Assembly: GCA_029266425.1 (NCBI GenBank)
Contig: JAQSWY010000005.1
Span: forward strand, 62,001-126,000
Length of the DNA stretch: 64,000 nt
Direction of reading: 5' to 3'
Source: Xanthobacteraceae bacterium
GTDB taxonomy: Bacteria > Pseudomonadota > Alphaproteobacteria > Rhizobiales > Xanthobacteraceae
This document shows positions 26,087 through 35,320 of this stretch, in pieces. Under the pieces are notes generated by a model. The model saw only the letters and a program-made list of their open reading frames with translations. It was not told where the DNA came from and searched no databases. Every line of letters starts with the position of its first letter. Position 1 is the stretch's first letter. The position numbers and the translations under genes were made by a program.

Positions 26087-29000
26087 ATGGCCAAGAGATA
26101 TGTGAACAAGAACGTTGCCAAGCGCGGTATCTCCCGCTTGCGCCGTGAGCGGGCGGCTCCCGCTCCGGTGCTGGTGGATCACCGCAAAGGTGCACTGTTC
26201 GGCTCGGTCTCAGTGCTGGTGCTGGGCGTGGCGCTGCTCGCAACCGGCGGCGTCAAGCCCGCGGCGGCAGCCTGCTCGGGCCTCAATACCGGATCGGCGA
26301 CCTGCGACGGCGCCGTCGCCGGGCCGGTCACTCATACTCCCGCCGTGACCTCGACCATCACCATCGTCGGCGTTCCCGCGACCACGATAACGTCGGCTGG
26401 AACTGATTACGGCCTGTACGTCAATCCGACCGTTGGTGGCACGACCCAGGTTATCACGGTTCAGGACGGCGCCACGATCAATACCGTCGACGGCGACGAC
26501 ATCGTGGTCCGCGCCAACTTCGCGACCGAGGCCTTCAACGTCAATGTGACGATGGACGGCAATCTCAATAGCTCCACCGTGGACCCGGCCGTCGTCGGCG
26601 AAGGCATCGACATCAGCACGCCCGGGGGCGTGACGAACGTGACCGTCGGTGCCACCGGCAACATCAATGTCGGCGGCGACGGCATCGCGGTGATAAACAC
26701 CGGCCTGAATGGCAGCGGGCTGACCGTCCACGGCATCAACATCACCAATAATGGTGAAATCCTCGCCGACTCCAACGGCATCTTCGCCTGGCAGGCCGGC
26801 AACGCCACCAACGTCATCGTCAACAACGGCACCATTGGCCTCGCGGGCGATCCGGTCGGCAGCAATCCGGGCGTCGGGCGTGGCAACTTAGGCATCGCGG
26901 CGAGCGCGGTCGACTGGAGCGGTGACGGCCCGGGGCTTTCCGTCACCAACAACAACGACATCTATGCGGTCGGCACCGCCATCCAGGCAACATCGAGCGG
27001 GACGGCCGATATTCTGGTCCAGACCGCCGCAGGCTCCGTGACGAGCAGCACCGCCGGCTGGGGTATCTTCGCGCAGGCGACCGGTACGGGTGACGTCCAA
27101 GTCAATCACAATGGTGCGTTGACTGCCGGCATCACCGGTATCGAGGCGCGGTCGAATACCGGCGCCATCACCGTGAACACGTCCGCGGGCAGCACGGTCA
27201 CGACCACCAATCCGGTTGTCGGCTACGGCATATTCGCAGCCAGTGAAGCGGGCCCGGTGACGGTCAATCACGCGGGTACCGTCACGGACGGCGGGATCTA
27301 CGCCTCGACCACCGGCGTCGATCTGACCGACACGGTGACGGTGGCCCTTACCGGCGACGTAACGGTCACCCCAGCCGACCGCGCGGCGGTCGAAGCCTAC
27401 GGCATAAACGGTCTCGTGACCGTCAGCAGTGGCGTGGATTCGCAAGTGGTCGGCACGGCATACGGTGTTCGTGCGGGCACCAGCGGTACGGCTGGGATCG
27501 ACATCGACCTGCTTGGCGATGTCACCGCGACGCAAGTGGGCGGCGGCTCCGCGGTCTATGCTTTCACGACCGGCGCGAGCACCGGCATCGACATCAACAT
27601 TGGGGTTGACTCCGTCATCAGCGGCGCGGGCTACGGTGTCGTGGCGCAGTCTCAGGGCACTGCGGGCGGCATCATCCTGAACGTCGACGGCGACGTGACG
27701 TCCGCCCTTGACGGTGTCCGCGGCGAGATCACCAACGCCGCGAACGCCGCCAACATCGGGGTGACTCTCGGTGCGGCTGGCGCCGTGGTTTCAACCACGG
27801 ACGACGGCATCCAGGCCGAGACCTTGGGCAACGGCGCCGTCACGGTGAGCGTCCTTGGCGACGTCACCGCCGGCAACGGCAGCGGCGATGCGGGTGTCCA
27901 GGCGGCCGTGGTCGGCGGCCTGCTGACCGTGAACACCGGGGTGGCCTCCGACATCGACGCCACCGAGCGCGGCATCGACGCGCACAGCTTCGGCGCCGGC
28001 AACATCACGATGGATCTTAGCGGTGACATCGACGCCGGCTACGGCAACCCGGCGGACCTGGATGTGGCCGGCGTCTTCGCCGACGCTACCTCCACCGGCG
28101 ATATCGGCATCCTGACCCGCGGCAGCTCTCAGATCACTTCCGAGCGCGACGGCATCTTCGCCCGCACCAATGCCGGCTCGATCGCCATCGTTGCCAATGG
28201 CCAGATCGGTGGCTTCGACACCACCTCGCTCAGCTTCGAGACGGTCGGCAACAATGGCATCAACGCCCTTGTGGTCGGAGGCGGCGCCACCGGCTCCGAC
28301 GTCGACGTGGTAAATAACGGCCTCGTCGCCGCCGCCAACATCGGCATCAACGCCTTCAACAATGCCGCCGGCGCGGTGGATAACACCCCCGACATCAACG
28401 TCATCAACTTCGGCGTCATCTACGGTGAAGAGACCGGCGTTCTCGCCACCTCCACCAATGGCGGCGCGTTCGTCGGCAATGCCGGCATCCTGCTCGGCGG
28501 CGACTGGGACAGCGGCTCTGCGGTGGAGTTCAACACGGCAACGGGTGGCGGGCTCACAAATAACGGCATCATCGCCTCGGCCGATGCCGCGCAGGACATG
28601 CTGCACGACATCGATGCGCTCATCGACAACAACGTAACCAACCCCTTCGCCTATGTCGGGGCGGTGATCGACGGCGTGCAGGACGGTGCCGACGATCTCG
28701 CCGTGCTTGGCTCCGCCGGCACCGTCCAAGTCCAGAACAACTTCGTCATGATCGGTCGCGTCGACCTCAATGGCGGTGTGGCTGGCTCGAACTTCGTCGA
28801 GAACAACTTCCTCTGGGTCACGACCGGCACGAACGACATCAATGGTGACGTCGAAAATAACGGCTGGATCCAGACCGCGGTCGACGCCGATCTGTCCGAA
28901 TACACAGAATTCACCCGCGTGGCGAACAACACCTGGGTGAACAACGGCGTCATCTCCACGCTTGACGGCCAGGAGGGCGACTGGACCGCGATCACCGGCG

Positions 29001-30439
29001 CCGGCGCCGGCGTGACCTTCAACGCCGGGCCGGACAGCCTCGTGATCCAGGACACCTTCCTCGGCGCTCCGGGCTCCATCTCGGACGTGCTGCAGATCGG
29101 CGGCGAAGACCAGTTCGGCTTTGATGGCGGCATTGCCACCATCATCGGCCAGACTAGGGTGTTCGTTAACGACACCAATAACGGCGTCGGCGCCTTCAAT
29201 CCCACCGGCATCCTCGCCATCGCCCTGCCCGATGGTAGTTTCGCTCCCGATGCCTTCATCATCGACCCGAACAGCCCCGGCTACGACCCGACCTATGGCG
29301 TGATCGACAAGGGCTTCTTCGACTACGCGCTTTTGTCGGTTCAGGATCAGCCGGGCTACGAGGATGGCTTCTATTACTTCGGCATCCCCGGCCAGGAAGC
29401 CTTCCAGCTGCCGAGCCTGATCAGCGGCGCGCAGAGCATCTGGCACGACACCACCGGCGTGTGGCTGGACCGCCAGGCCGACCTGCGCAGCTACCTGGTG
29501 AACCCGGTCGTGGTTGCCGCGCCGACCACCATCGTCAGCAAGGAGCAGGGCCTCATCACCAAGGCTCAGCCGATGGTGGCGCAGGCGAGCGTCACCCCGG
29601 GCGTGTGGGGCAAGGCGCTGGGCAGCTGGGCAACGCGTGACAACAAGGCGAACTACTCGATCCTCGGCAACAACTTCAGCTACAACACCAGCTACGACCA
29701 GGACACCTACGGCTTCATCGCCGGTGCCGACTTCGGCAAAACCTACGGCGACAGCGCCTGGGTCTTCGGCGCGATGGGCGGCTACATCAACTCGAAGCTC
29801 GACTTCGACAGCTCCTCGACCTCGGCGGAATACACCGGCGGCACCGTCGGCGTGTACGCCACCTACCTGAGCGGCGGCTTCTTCATCGACGGTCTGTTCA
29901 AGGCCGACTTCCTGGAGATGGACTACGACGTGTCGTCGCTCGCCAACTTCGGCTACACCGGCGAGACCTCGGACGTGACCAACCTCGGCTTCACGATCGA
30001 CACCGGCTACCGCTTCGGCTGGGGCAGCAGCGCCTGGTTCGAGCCGGTCGCCACCGTGTCCTACGTGAACACCCAGATCGACGACCTCAACGACTTCCCG
30101 GACACCACGGTGAAGTTCGAGGACGGCGACAGCCTGCGCGCCTCGATCGGTGCCCGGGTCGGCGGCCGGGTCTATGACGCCCCGACCTACTGGGTCGAGG
30201 CCTCGGCCACCGGCCGGTTCTGGTACGAGTTCGAAGGCGAGAACAAGGCCATCATCGAGAACCCGGGCGACGACTTCGCCGCCTACGACGATTTCGACGG
30301 CGGCTTCGGCGAAGTGGCCGGCAGCCTGAACTGGTTCGGCAAGGAGAATGGCTGGAACGGCTTCGTGAACGCCAGCGTGCTCTTCAACGACGACTACACC
30401 AACGGTTCGGGCAAGGTCGGCGTTCGCTACCAGTGGTGA
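26087..30439 (+). CDS. autotransporter (type Va) with long beta-helix passenger
   Basis: 1,450-residue surface protein. An extended signal region (basic residues 1-50, hydrophobic core GSVSVLVLGVALLATGGV, cleavage near AAAA at about 60-65) leads into a passenger of ~1,100 residues built of degenerate repeats rich in G, N, T, V and D (VTVNHAG, VNNG, LTGDVTVT), typical of beta-helices. From about residue 1170 (TPGVWGKALGSWATRDN) to the end is a 12-strand autotransporter barrel finishing with aromatic YQW. Likely an adhesin or surface layer. Start chosen at the ATG with GGGGCAGAG upstream. A strong terminator follows. Confidence 0.88.
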   Translation: MAKRYVNKNVAKRGISRLRRERAAPAPVLVDHRKGALFGSVSVLVLGVALLATGGVKPAAAACSGLNTGSATCDGAVAGPVTHTPAVTSTITIVGVPATTITSAGTDYGLYVNPTVGGTTQVITVQDGATINTVDGDDIVVRANFATEAFNVNVTMDGNLNSSTVDPAVVGEGIDISTPGGVTNVTVGATGNINVGGDGIAVINTGLNGSGLTVHGINITNNGEILADSNGIFAWQAGNATNVIVNNGTIGLAGDPVGSNPGVGRGNLGIAASAVDWSGDGPGLSVTNNNDIYAVGTAIQATSSGTADILVQTAAGSVTSSTAGWGIFAQATGTGDVQVNHNGALTAGITGIEARSNTGAITVNTSAGSTVTTTNPVVGYGIFAASEAGPVTVNHAGTVTDGGIYASTTGVDLTDTVTVALTGDVTVTPADRAAVEAYGINGLVTVSSGVDSQVVGTAYGVRAGTSGTAGIDIDLLGDVTATQVGGGSAVYAFTTGASTGIDINIGVDSVISGAGYGVVAQSQGTAGGIILNVDGDVTSALDGVRGEITNAANAANIGVTLGAAGAVVSTTDDGIQAETLGNGAVTVSVLGDVTAGNGSGDAGVQAAVVGGLLTVNTGVASDIDATERGIDAHSFGAGNITMDLSGDIDAGYGNPADLDVAGVFADATSTGDIGILTRGSSQITSERDGIFARTNAGSIAIVANGQIGGFDTTSLSFETVGNNGINALVVGGGATGSDVDVVNNGLVAAANIGINAFNNAAGAVDNTPDINVINFGVIYGEETGVLATSTNGGAFVGNAGILLGGDWDSGSAVEFNTATGGGLTNNGIIASADAAQDMLHDIDALIDNNVTNPFAYVGAVIDGVQDGADDLAVLGSAGTVQVQNNFVMIGRVDLNGGVAGSNFVENNFLWVTTGTNDINGDVENNGWIQTAVDADLSEYTEFTRVANNTWVNNGVISTLDGQEGDWTAITGAGAGVTFNAGPDSLVIQDTFLGAPGSISDVLQIGGEDQFGFDGGIATIIGQTRVFVNDTNNGVGAFNPTGILAIALPDGSFAPDAFIIDPNSPGYDPTYGVIDKGFFDYALLSVQDQPGYEDGFYYFGIPGQEAFQLPSLISGAQSIWHDTTGVWLDRQADLRSYLVNPVVVAAPTTIVSKEQGLITKAQPMVAQASVTPGVWGKALGSWATRDNKANYSILGNNFSYNTSYDQDTYGFIAGADFGKTYGDSAWVFGAMGGYINSKLDFDSSSTSAEYTGGTVGVYATYLSGGFFIDGLFKADFLEMDYDVSSLANFGYTGETSDVTNLGFTIDTGYRFGWGSSAWFEPVATVSYVNTQIDDLNDFPDTTVKFEDGDSLRASIGARVGGRVYDAPTYWVEASATGRFWYEFEGENKAIIENPGDDFAAYDDFDGGFGEVAGSLNWFGKENGWNGFVNASVLFNDDYTNGSGKVGVRYQW

Positions 30440-30472
30440 GTGTTGCCGAAGCAGCCTGAGACCGAATAAATC

Positions 30473-30507
30473 ACGGGCCGGCCCTTCGGGGTCGGCCCGT
30501 ACTTTTT
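30473..30507 (+). terminator. Rho-independent terminator of the autotransporter gene
   Basis: GC-rich hairpin with arms ACGGGCCGGCCC and GGGGTCGGCCCGT around a TTC loop, followed by five T at 30503-30507. It is 34 bases after the stop codon. Confidence 0.85.
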
Positions 30508-30668
30508 GAGGGCCGGACATCCCAGCCGGGGGCTTGCATGTCCGCTCGCTCGGCTTGACGTTGCCCCTTAAGCGCCCTGCACCCTTCTCGAGGTCATAAC
30601 TTCTAGCGAAGCTCAGGCCGCGACAAACCGGCCATGACGCTGAAGGGCCTCCACTCTTCGACCATCTC

Positions 30669-33221
30669 CTAGAACCGCCAGCTCACACTGGTGCGCAGCG
30701 TGCGGCCGGGCGAGGGCAGCAGGCCGGTCGAAAGCGGGTCGAGGTAGTAGCGATCGAAGGCGTTCTCCAGGCTGAAGTCCCAGGTGATGTCCTCGTTGAA
30801 CTTGTAGCTGCCGAAGAAGTCGACAATCGTGTTGGCCGCCCAGTAGTTCGGCGCATTGACGGCACCGGCGAGCAGCCGATAACCGCCATACCGCTCACCG
30901 AAGAAATAGGCCCGGCCGCCGAGCGTGAGCGCCTCGTCGAACAGCCGGATGCCGGCGGTGATGGCGCCGGAATATTCCGGCGGTATGGTCACCACGCCAT
31001 AGTCGCCTGCGGCCACGTCGAAGCTGCATACGCCGCCTTCTCCACAGAATTGGATATCGGTATATTTGGTGAAATTTGCTTCGATGAAGAATTTCCCGGC
31101 GTCATAGGAGCCGGATAGCTCATAGCCGACGAACTTCGCCCGTGGGATGTTCGTCCAGGTATAATAGAAGTCGTTCGGTATGCGCGTGCGGATGATGTAG
31201 TTGTCGTAGTTGTTATTGAAATAGGAAGCCTTCAGCCGCAACTTGTCGCCGCCGATGAAAACATTGTCTCGCAGGAAATTGACGCCGAACTCGGCGTTCT
31301 TGGAGATCTCGGGTTCGAGGTCCGGGTTCGGAAGCACGGTGGAGAAGGTGAGAGAGGCGGATTCGCGCAGGCTCGGCGGCCGCCAGCCTTCCGTGTAGAG
31401 CGCGTAGAACTGCAGGCCCTGCGCCAGCGTGAACTCGACGCCTGCCGACGGATTGAGCCGGCTGCCTTCCTTCTCGGGATACTCGCTGAGATGGTCGGTC
31501 GGCTTCACCTGATAATAGTCGTAGCGCAGGCCGCCGAGCAGGGCGACCCAGCCCGTCATCTCCAGCTTCGACTGGTTGAAGGCGCTGAGCAGAAGCCGGT
31601 TGCCGTTCGGGTTCTTGCTTTGCAGGCCGAAATAATAGCTGGCCTTCTCATCGGCCATTTCATAGACCGCCTCTACGCCGTTGTTCACCCGCAACTGGCC
31701 GAGCGGGGTGTCGAACAGGGAAATATTGGCGGTGTCGCCGCCATAGGTGCGGATATGGCTCTTGCCGTCACCATCCGGCGCGCCGGCGAAATCCTTGAGC
31801 ACCTCGCTGTAGGTCTCGACATCGGAAGCCCAGGCATGCGCGGTGAAGTTGATATAGTCGCTGCCTGGATCGTAGGTGTATTTTGAGGTGAAGGTATTCG
31901 TCGTCGTCTCGGCGAGGGCGAACTGTTCATAGGGCGTGATGATCGTCGGATGCCCGACGAAGGACAGCAATGTCTCGTTATAGTCGCCGTAGTTGTTGTT
32001 GTAATAGATGTAGCCGAGCTCCAGCGCGTGAGCGTCGCCCCAGCTCACCTTGCCCTTGGCGAGGAAGGAGGTCACGTCCTGCGAAGTGTTGAAGGCTTCC
32101 CATCCTGGCTTGATCGGGGAGAGCGCCCGCTCCACTGGCGTCGATCCGGGGATACGGTTGTCGAGAAAGCTGTCCGCGCCATTGGTGCCGACGAAGTAAT
32201 TGCCGGCTTTGCGCCGCGAGGCCGCGGCGATGAACTCGTAATTCTCCTTCTTCACGCCGGCCGCGACGCTTCCCGACCAAGCGTCGCCGTTGAAGAAATC
32301 GGGTGGGCTGGTCTCGTAGTCGTGGGATCCGGCGGGGGGCGGCGTCGCCATGTCGCCGCCGAGGCTCCCTTCGAGCCGCGCGCCATATTCGGCATCGGGC
32401 CTCAATATGTCGCCCGCCTCGATGGTGCGCATGTTGACGACGCCGCCCATGGCGCCGACGCCGCCGGCCCCACCATAAGGGCCCTTGTTGATATCGACGC
32501 CGCCGATGAAGTCGGGGTCGATATAGACCTCGTTGCGGCTGCCTCGATAGCCGCGATAGGAACTGCCGGTCTGGCGCGTGCCGTCGACCATGACATTGAC
32601 CCGGTTCTGACCCTGCAGGCCGCGTATGTTGAGGTCAACGGAGGCGCCGATCCGGTTGCCCGACGCGATCACGCCGGGGGTGTCGCGGAAGATGTCACCG
32701 ACCGAGGTCGGCGGCAGCCGCTCGATCTGCTCGCCGGATATGAAGCTCACCGGTCCGGGCGTTGCATAGGGGGCGTCGGCGGGTGGCACATTGGCGGTGA
32801 CGTCGATCGGGTCGAGTTCCTCCGAGCCGTCCGGCGCGACGCCGACGGGCCGTGTCGCCTCTCCGCGGCGGGACAGCACGGCGGTCGAGGCGCTGGTGAA
32901 GCGGGCGGACAGGCCGGTGCCGGCCAGCAACCGCGAGAGCGCCTCGGCTGCCGTCAGCGTGCCGGTGACCTGCGCCGAGGAGCCAGTCAGCGCCTCCTGG
33001 CTGGAGCGCACGACCTGCACGCCGGTCAAGGCGGTGAAATCGGCGAGAGCGGCGAGCAGCGGCTTGGCCGGGATGTCGAACTGCCGGGAGCGCGGTCGCG
33101 AGGGCTGCGCGGCCTGTGCGCTCGCCTGCCCCGCCTGGACCAGCGGCAATGCCGCGAGCGCCAGGACCAGCGCGGAGGCACCGCACAGCAGGCGCCGCCG
33201 CACCGAGATCTTCTTCGTCAT
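30669..33221 (-). CDS. TonB-dependent outer membrane receptor with STN signalling domain, heme-receptor-like
   Basis: 850-residue receptor. Signal peptide (RRRLLCGASALVLALAALPLVQAGQASA), then a secretin/TonB N-terminal STN domain (FDIPAKPLLAALADFTALTGVQVV) that signals to an anti-sigma factor, a plug (LPPTSVGDIFRDTPGV, NIRGLQGQNRVNVMVDGTRQ, YIDPDFIGGVDINKGP) and a barrel ending in WRF. YTEGWRPPSLRESA and NPDLEPEISKNAE resemble the FRAP/NPDL region of heme/hemoglobin receptors such as HasR. The fecR and fecI-like genes directly upstream make the standard regulatory trio. Start taken at M16 of the open frame (33221). Substrate is inferred; siderophores are possible. Confidence 0.88.
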   Translation of the reverse strand: MTKKISVRRRLLCGASALVLALAALPLVQAGQASAQAAQPSRPRSRQFDIPAKPLLAALADFTALTGVQVVRSSQEALTGSSAQVTGTLTAAEALSRLLAGTGLSARFTSASTAVLSRRGEATRPVGVAPDGSEELDPIDVTANVPPADAPYATPGPVSFISGEQIERLPPTSVGDIFRDTPGVIASGNRIGASVDLNIRGLQGQNRVNVMVDGTRQTGSSYRGYRGSRNEVYIDPDFIGGVDINKGPYGGAGGVGAMGGVVNMRTIEAGDILRPDAEYGARLEGSLGGDMATPPPAGSHDYETSPPDFFNGDAWSGSVAAGVKKENYEFIAAASRRKAGNYFVGTNGADSFLDNRIPGSTPVERALSPIKPGWEAFNTSQDVTSFLAKGKVSWGDAHALELGYIYYNNNYGDYNETLLSFVGHPTIITPYEQFALAETTTNTFTSKYTYDPGSDYINFTAHAWASDVETYSEVLKDFAGAPDGDGKSHIRTYGGDTANISLFDTPLGQLRVNNGVEAVYEMADEKASYYFGLQSKNPNGNRLLLSAFNQSKLEMTGWVALLGGLRYDYYQVKPTDHLSEYPEKEGSRLNPSAGVEFTLAQGLQFYALYTEGWRPPSLRESASLTFSTVLPNPDLEPEISKNAEFGVNFLRDNVFIGGDKLRLKASYFNNNYDNYIIRTRIPNDFYYTWTNIPRAKFVGYELSGSYDAGKFFIEANFTKYTDIQFCGEGGVCSFDVAAGDYGVVTIPPEYSGAITAGIRLFDEALTLGGRAYFFGERYGGYRLLAGAVNAPNYWAANTIVDFFGSYKFNEDITWDFSLENAFDRYYLDPLSTGLLPSPGRTLRTSVSWRF

Positions 33222-33358
33222 ACCCGAACCCCATAGCAATGCGCGGCCGCTTCTGTGGCCTGTCAACTATGGAACGATTGGGGGGGTGTCGATTCCTCAA
33301 GTCTTTCCAAAGATTAGAAATAGGATAAACTCGGCGGGGCCGGGATCGAATACCCGCA

Positions 33359-34321
33359 TCATCTCATGATGAGCGTAGCGACGCCGGGGATTGACACCGT
33401 CTTCAACCCGAGGGCACTGCGCAGCGCCTCCAGCACCGCGTCGGGCTCGTCTGCGCGAAAGACGCCGGACAAGGTCAGCGCGCCCAATTGCCGATCAGTC
33501 AGCATCACCCGCCCGGGCATGGCCCGGTCGAGATCGGCGACAACCTCGGCAAGGGACGCGCGGTCGAACACTATGAGGCCGCGGCGCCAGGCGAGCGCGG
33601 TCTCCGCATCGACGGCCTCGGTGGCGCCGAGCCGACCGTCGGCCACCTTGACGCGCTGGCCCGGCGTCAGCTCGACGGCATGTGCCGCGGCACCTGCCGT
33701 GTCGACCGCCACCTGCCCGCGCTCGACGGTGACGACCACGGCATCCGCGTCGCGCTCGACGCCGAAGGCGGTACCGAGCACGCGCACCTCGGCGCTGCCG
33801 GCATGGATCCGGAAGGGACGGGCGGCATCGCGGGCGACATCGACCCAGACCCGGCCGCGGAGCAGCGTCAACTCGCGCGTGGTGCCGTCGATCCGCACAT
33901 CGGCCGCGCCGTCGCCGTCGAGATAGAGCCGGGTGCCGTCGGCGAGCGTATGCTCGACATGGCTGCCGGGAGCGGCGGCGTAGTCGGCGGTGAGCCGGTC
34001 GAACAGACCGGGATCGCGCCAGATCGCGCCACTCGCCACCAGCAGGAGCGCGGCTGTAGCGAACGCGGCGCGGGCGAACAGGCGGCGCGTGCCGCGCGGT
34101 GCCCCGGTCCTTGCCGGGGTGCGATACCAATGGCCGGCGCCGAGCGCGTCCGCGACCTCCCGCGTCTCCTCCCACAGTTCCGCCATGCGGGCATAAGCCG
34201 CCGCGTGGGCAGAGCTCTGCGCGTGCCAGCGGCGGAAATCCGCCTGGTCGGAGGCGGTGGCGGAAGGGTCGTTGAGGCGCACGAACCAGGACGTGGCCTC
34301 GCGGGCGATGCGTTCCGCCAT
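33359..34321 (-). CDS. FecR family anti-sigma/sigma-activating protein
   Basis: 320-residue inner-membrane regulator. N-terminal cytosolic part (MAERIAREATSWFVRLNDPSATASDQADFRRWHAQS) binds the sigma factor, one transmembrane helix lies near AAFATAALLLVASGAIW, and the periplasmic FecR domain (GSHVEHTLADGTRLYLDGDG ... LRGRVWVDVARDAARPFRIHAG) receives the signal from the receptor STN domain. The ATG is one base after the sigma stop, so the two are translationally coupled. Confidence 0.92.
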   Translation of the reverse strand: MAERIAREATSWFVRLNDPSATASDQADFRRWHAQSSAHAAAYARMAELWEETREVADALGAGHWYRTPARTGAPRGTRRLFARAAFATAALLLVASGAIWRDPGLFDRLTADYAAAPGSHVEHTLADGTRLYLDGDGAADVRIDGTTRELTLLRGRVWVDVARDAARPFRIHAGSAEVRVLGTAFGVERDADAVVVTVERGQVAVDTAGAAAHAVELTPGQRVKVADGRLGATEAVDAETALAWRRGLIVFDRASLAEVVADLDRAMPGRVMLTDRQLGALTLSGVFRADEPDAVLEALRSALGLKTVSIPGVATLIMR

Positions 34322-34322
34322 C

Positions 34323-34904
34323 TCATCCGCCCCGTTTCGATCGGTCACTTCGGTGCGCCTCCGCCTCGCCGCGCCCACTCATGGAACGTTTCCCTTCCTG
34401 GTATCCCTCATTGGTCCGCTCGCCCCTGAAGCGGCGGCAGAGCTCCAGCGCGCGGATCATGTCCTTCTCGACCGTGCTGACCGAGACGCCGAGCGCTGCC
34501 GCGATGCTGCCATAGGTCATGCCGTCCAGGCGGTTGAGCAGGAAGACGCGCTGGGTCCGCTCGGGCAAGGTGCGCAGTACGGCGAGGAATTCATCGAACT
34601 CCTCGCGGGCGATCATCGCCGCGTCGGCTTGCGGCTCGCTCGACGCCTCCTCGCGCGGCAGGGTCTCGGCATAGGCCGCACGGACCTTGCCGGCACGCAG
34701 GTGATCGATGGCGAGGTTGCGGGCGGTGCGGAACAGCAGCCCTTTGTCGCTGTCGGATACAGGCTGGCCCTGGAGCCGCAGATAGGTGTCCTGCGCAATG
34801 TCCTCGGCCGTGGCGCGGCTGCCGACGATGCGCCCGATGGCGCGCACCAGCCGGCTGCGCTCGGCAAGGAAGAGCTTCAGGAGGTCGCCGGCCGTGGTCG
34901 CCAT
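34323..34904 (-). CDS. ECF sigma factor, FecI-like
   Basis: 193-residue RNA polymerase sigma factor with region 2 (ATAEDIAQDTYLRLQ, RTARNLAIDHLRAGKVRAAY) and region 4 (LPERTQRVFLLNRLDGMTYGSIAAALGVSVSTVEKDMIRALELC). It directs transcription of the receptor gene downstream when FecR signals. I use the ATG at 34904; the frame is open to 34949. The upstream stretch to 35000 is locally AT-rich and is where an iron-responsive repressor would be expected to bind. Confidence 0.92.
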   Translation of the reverse strand: MATTAGDLLKLFLAERSRLVRAIGRIVGSRATAEDIAQDTYLRLQGQPVSDSDKGLLFRTARNLAIDHLRAGKVRAAYAETLPREEASSEPQADAAMIAREEFDEFLAVLRTLPERTQRVFLLNRLDGMTYGSIAAALGVSVSTVEKDMIRALELCRRFRGERTNEGYQEGKRSMSGRGEAEAHRSDRSKRGG

Positions 34905-35320
34905 GGTCGCCGCGTTTGCTCGCCGGCAACTTGCCGGTCCGTCGCGCATTAGCGGAAGCGGACGAGGCTCTCAATCTCTATGTTTTTGAATACTTATAAA
35001 GCAGAATCTAATCTGGCGCATTGGGCCGATCAGCTTGGCGTGATCGAGGCAAGGCGGTGTCCCGGCGCTCGGCCTGGTGTGCCCCGATGGTCTCACCGCA
35101 ATCAGCGCAGCTCTTCCCGCGCGGCAAGCGGGTGGCCATTGCCGCGTGTCTCGGTTATCGAACCCGTCGCGCCGTAGAGCCCTGTCCGCTCGGATGGGCT
35201 CATCCGAGCGGGAAGATAGTGCTCTCGATTCAAAAAAGCTGGAGCATGTTCTCATCGCAAGAGTCATCCGACTTTTGCGGCACGTGACCCGGGCGGCAGT
35301 GAATGCGTGGAGACGTCATC
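34905..35320. other. intergenic region between sigma factor and MFS exporter genes
   Basis: 416 bases with no convincing gene. It is locally AT-rich at 34975-35020, ahead of the fecI-like gene, and carries a perfect hairpin at 35186-35211. The end (35220-35300) should contain the promoter of the exporter gene; none was identified with confidence. Confidence 0.4.
35186..35211. promoter_or_regulatory. perfect inverted repeat, possible operator or RNA hairpin
   Basis: CCGCTCGGATG - GGCT - CATCCGAGCGG: 11 paired bases with a four-base loop, 110 bases upstream of the exporter start. No T-run follows, so not a classic terminator. Could be an operator for an exporter regulator or a leader hairpin. 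Confidence 0.45.

Noticed and set aside
26500-29000. Passenger-domain repeats as a CRISPR or tandem DNA repeat array
   Set aside because: Repetition is at the amino-acid level, irregular in length, and within one open frame; no constant DNA repeat with unique spacers.
27791-30520. 909-codon open frame opposite the autotransporter
   Set aside because: Mirror of a GC-rich coding frame; no recognisable domain, while the plus-strand frame has a signal peptide and barrel.
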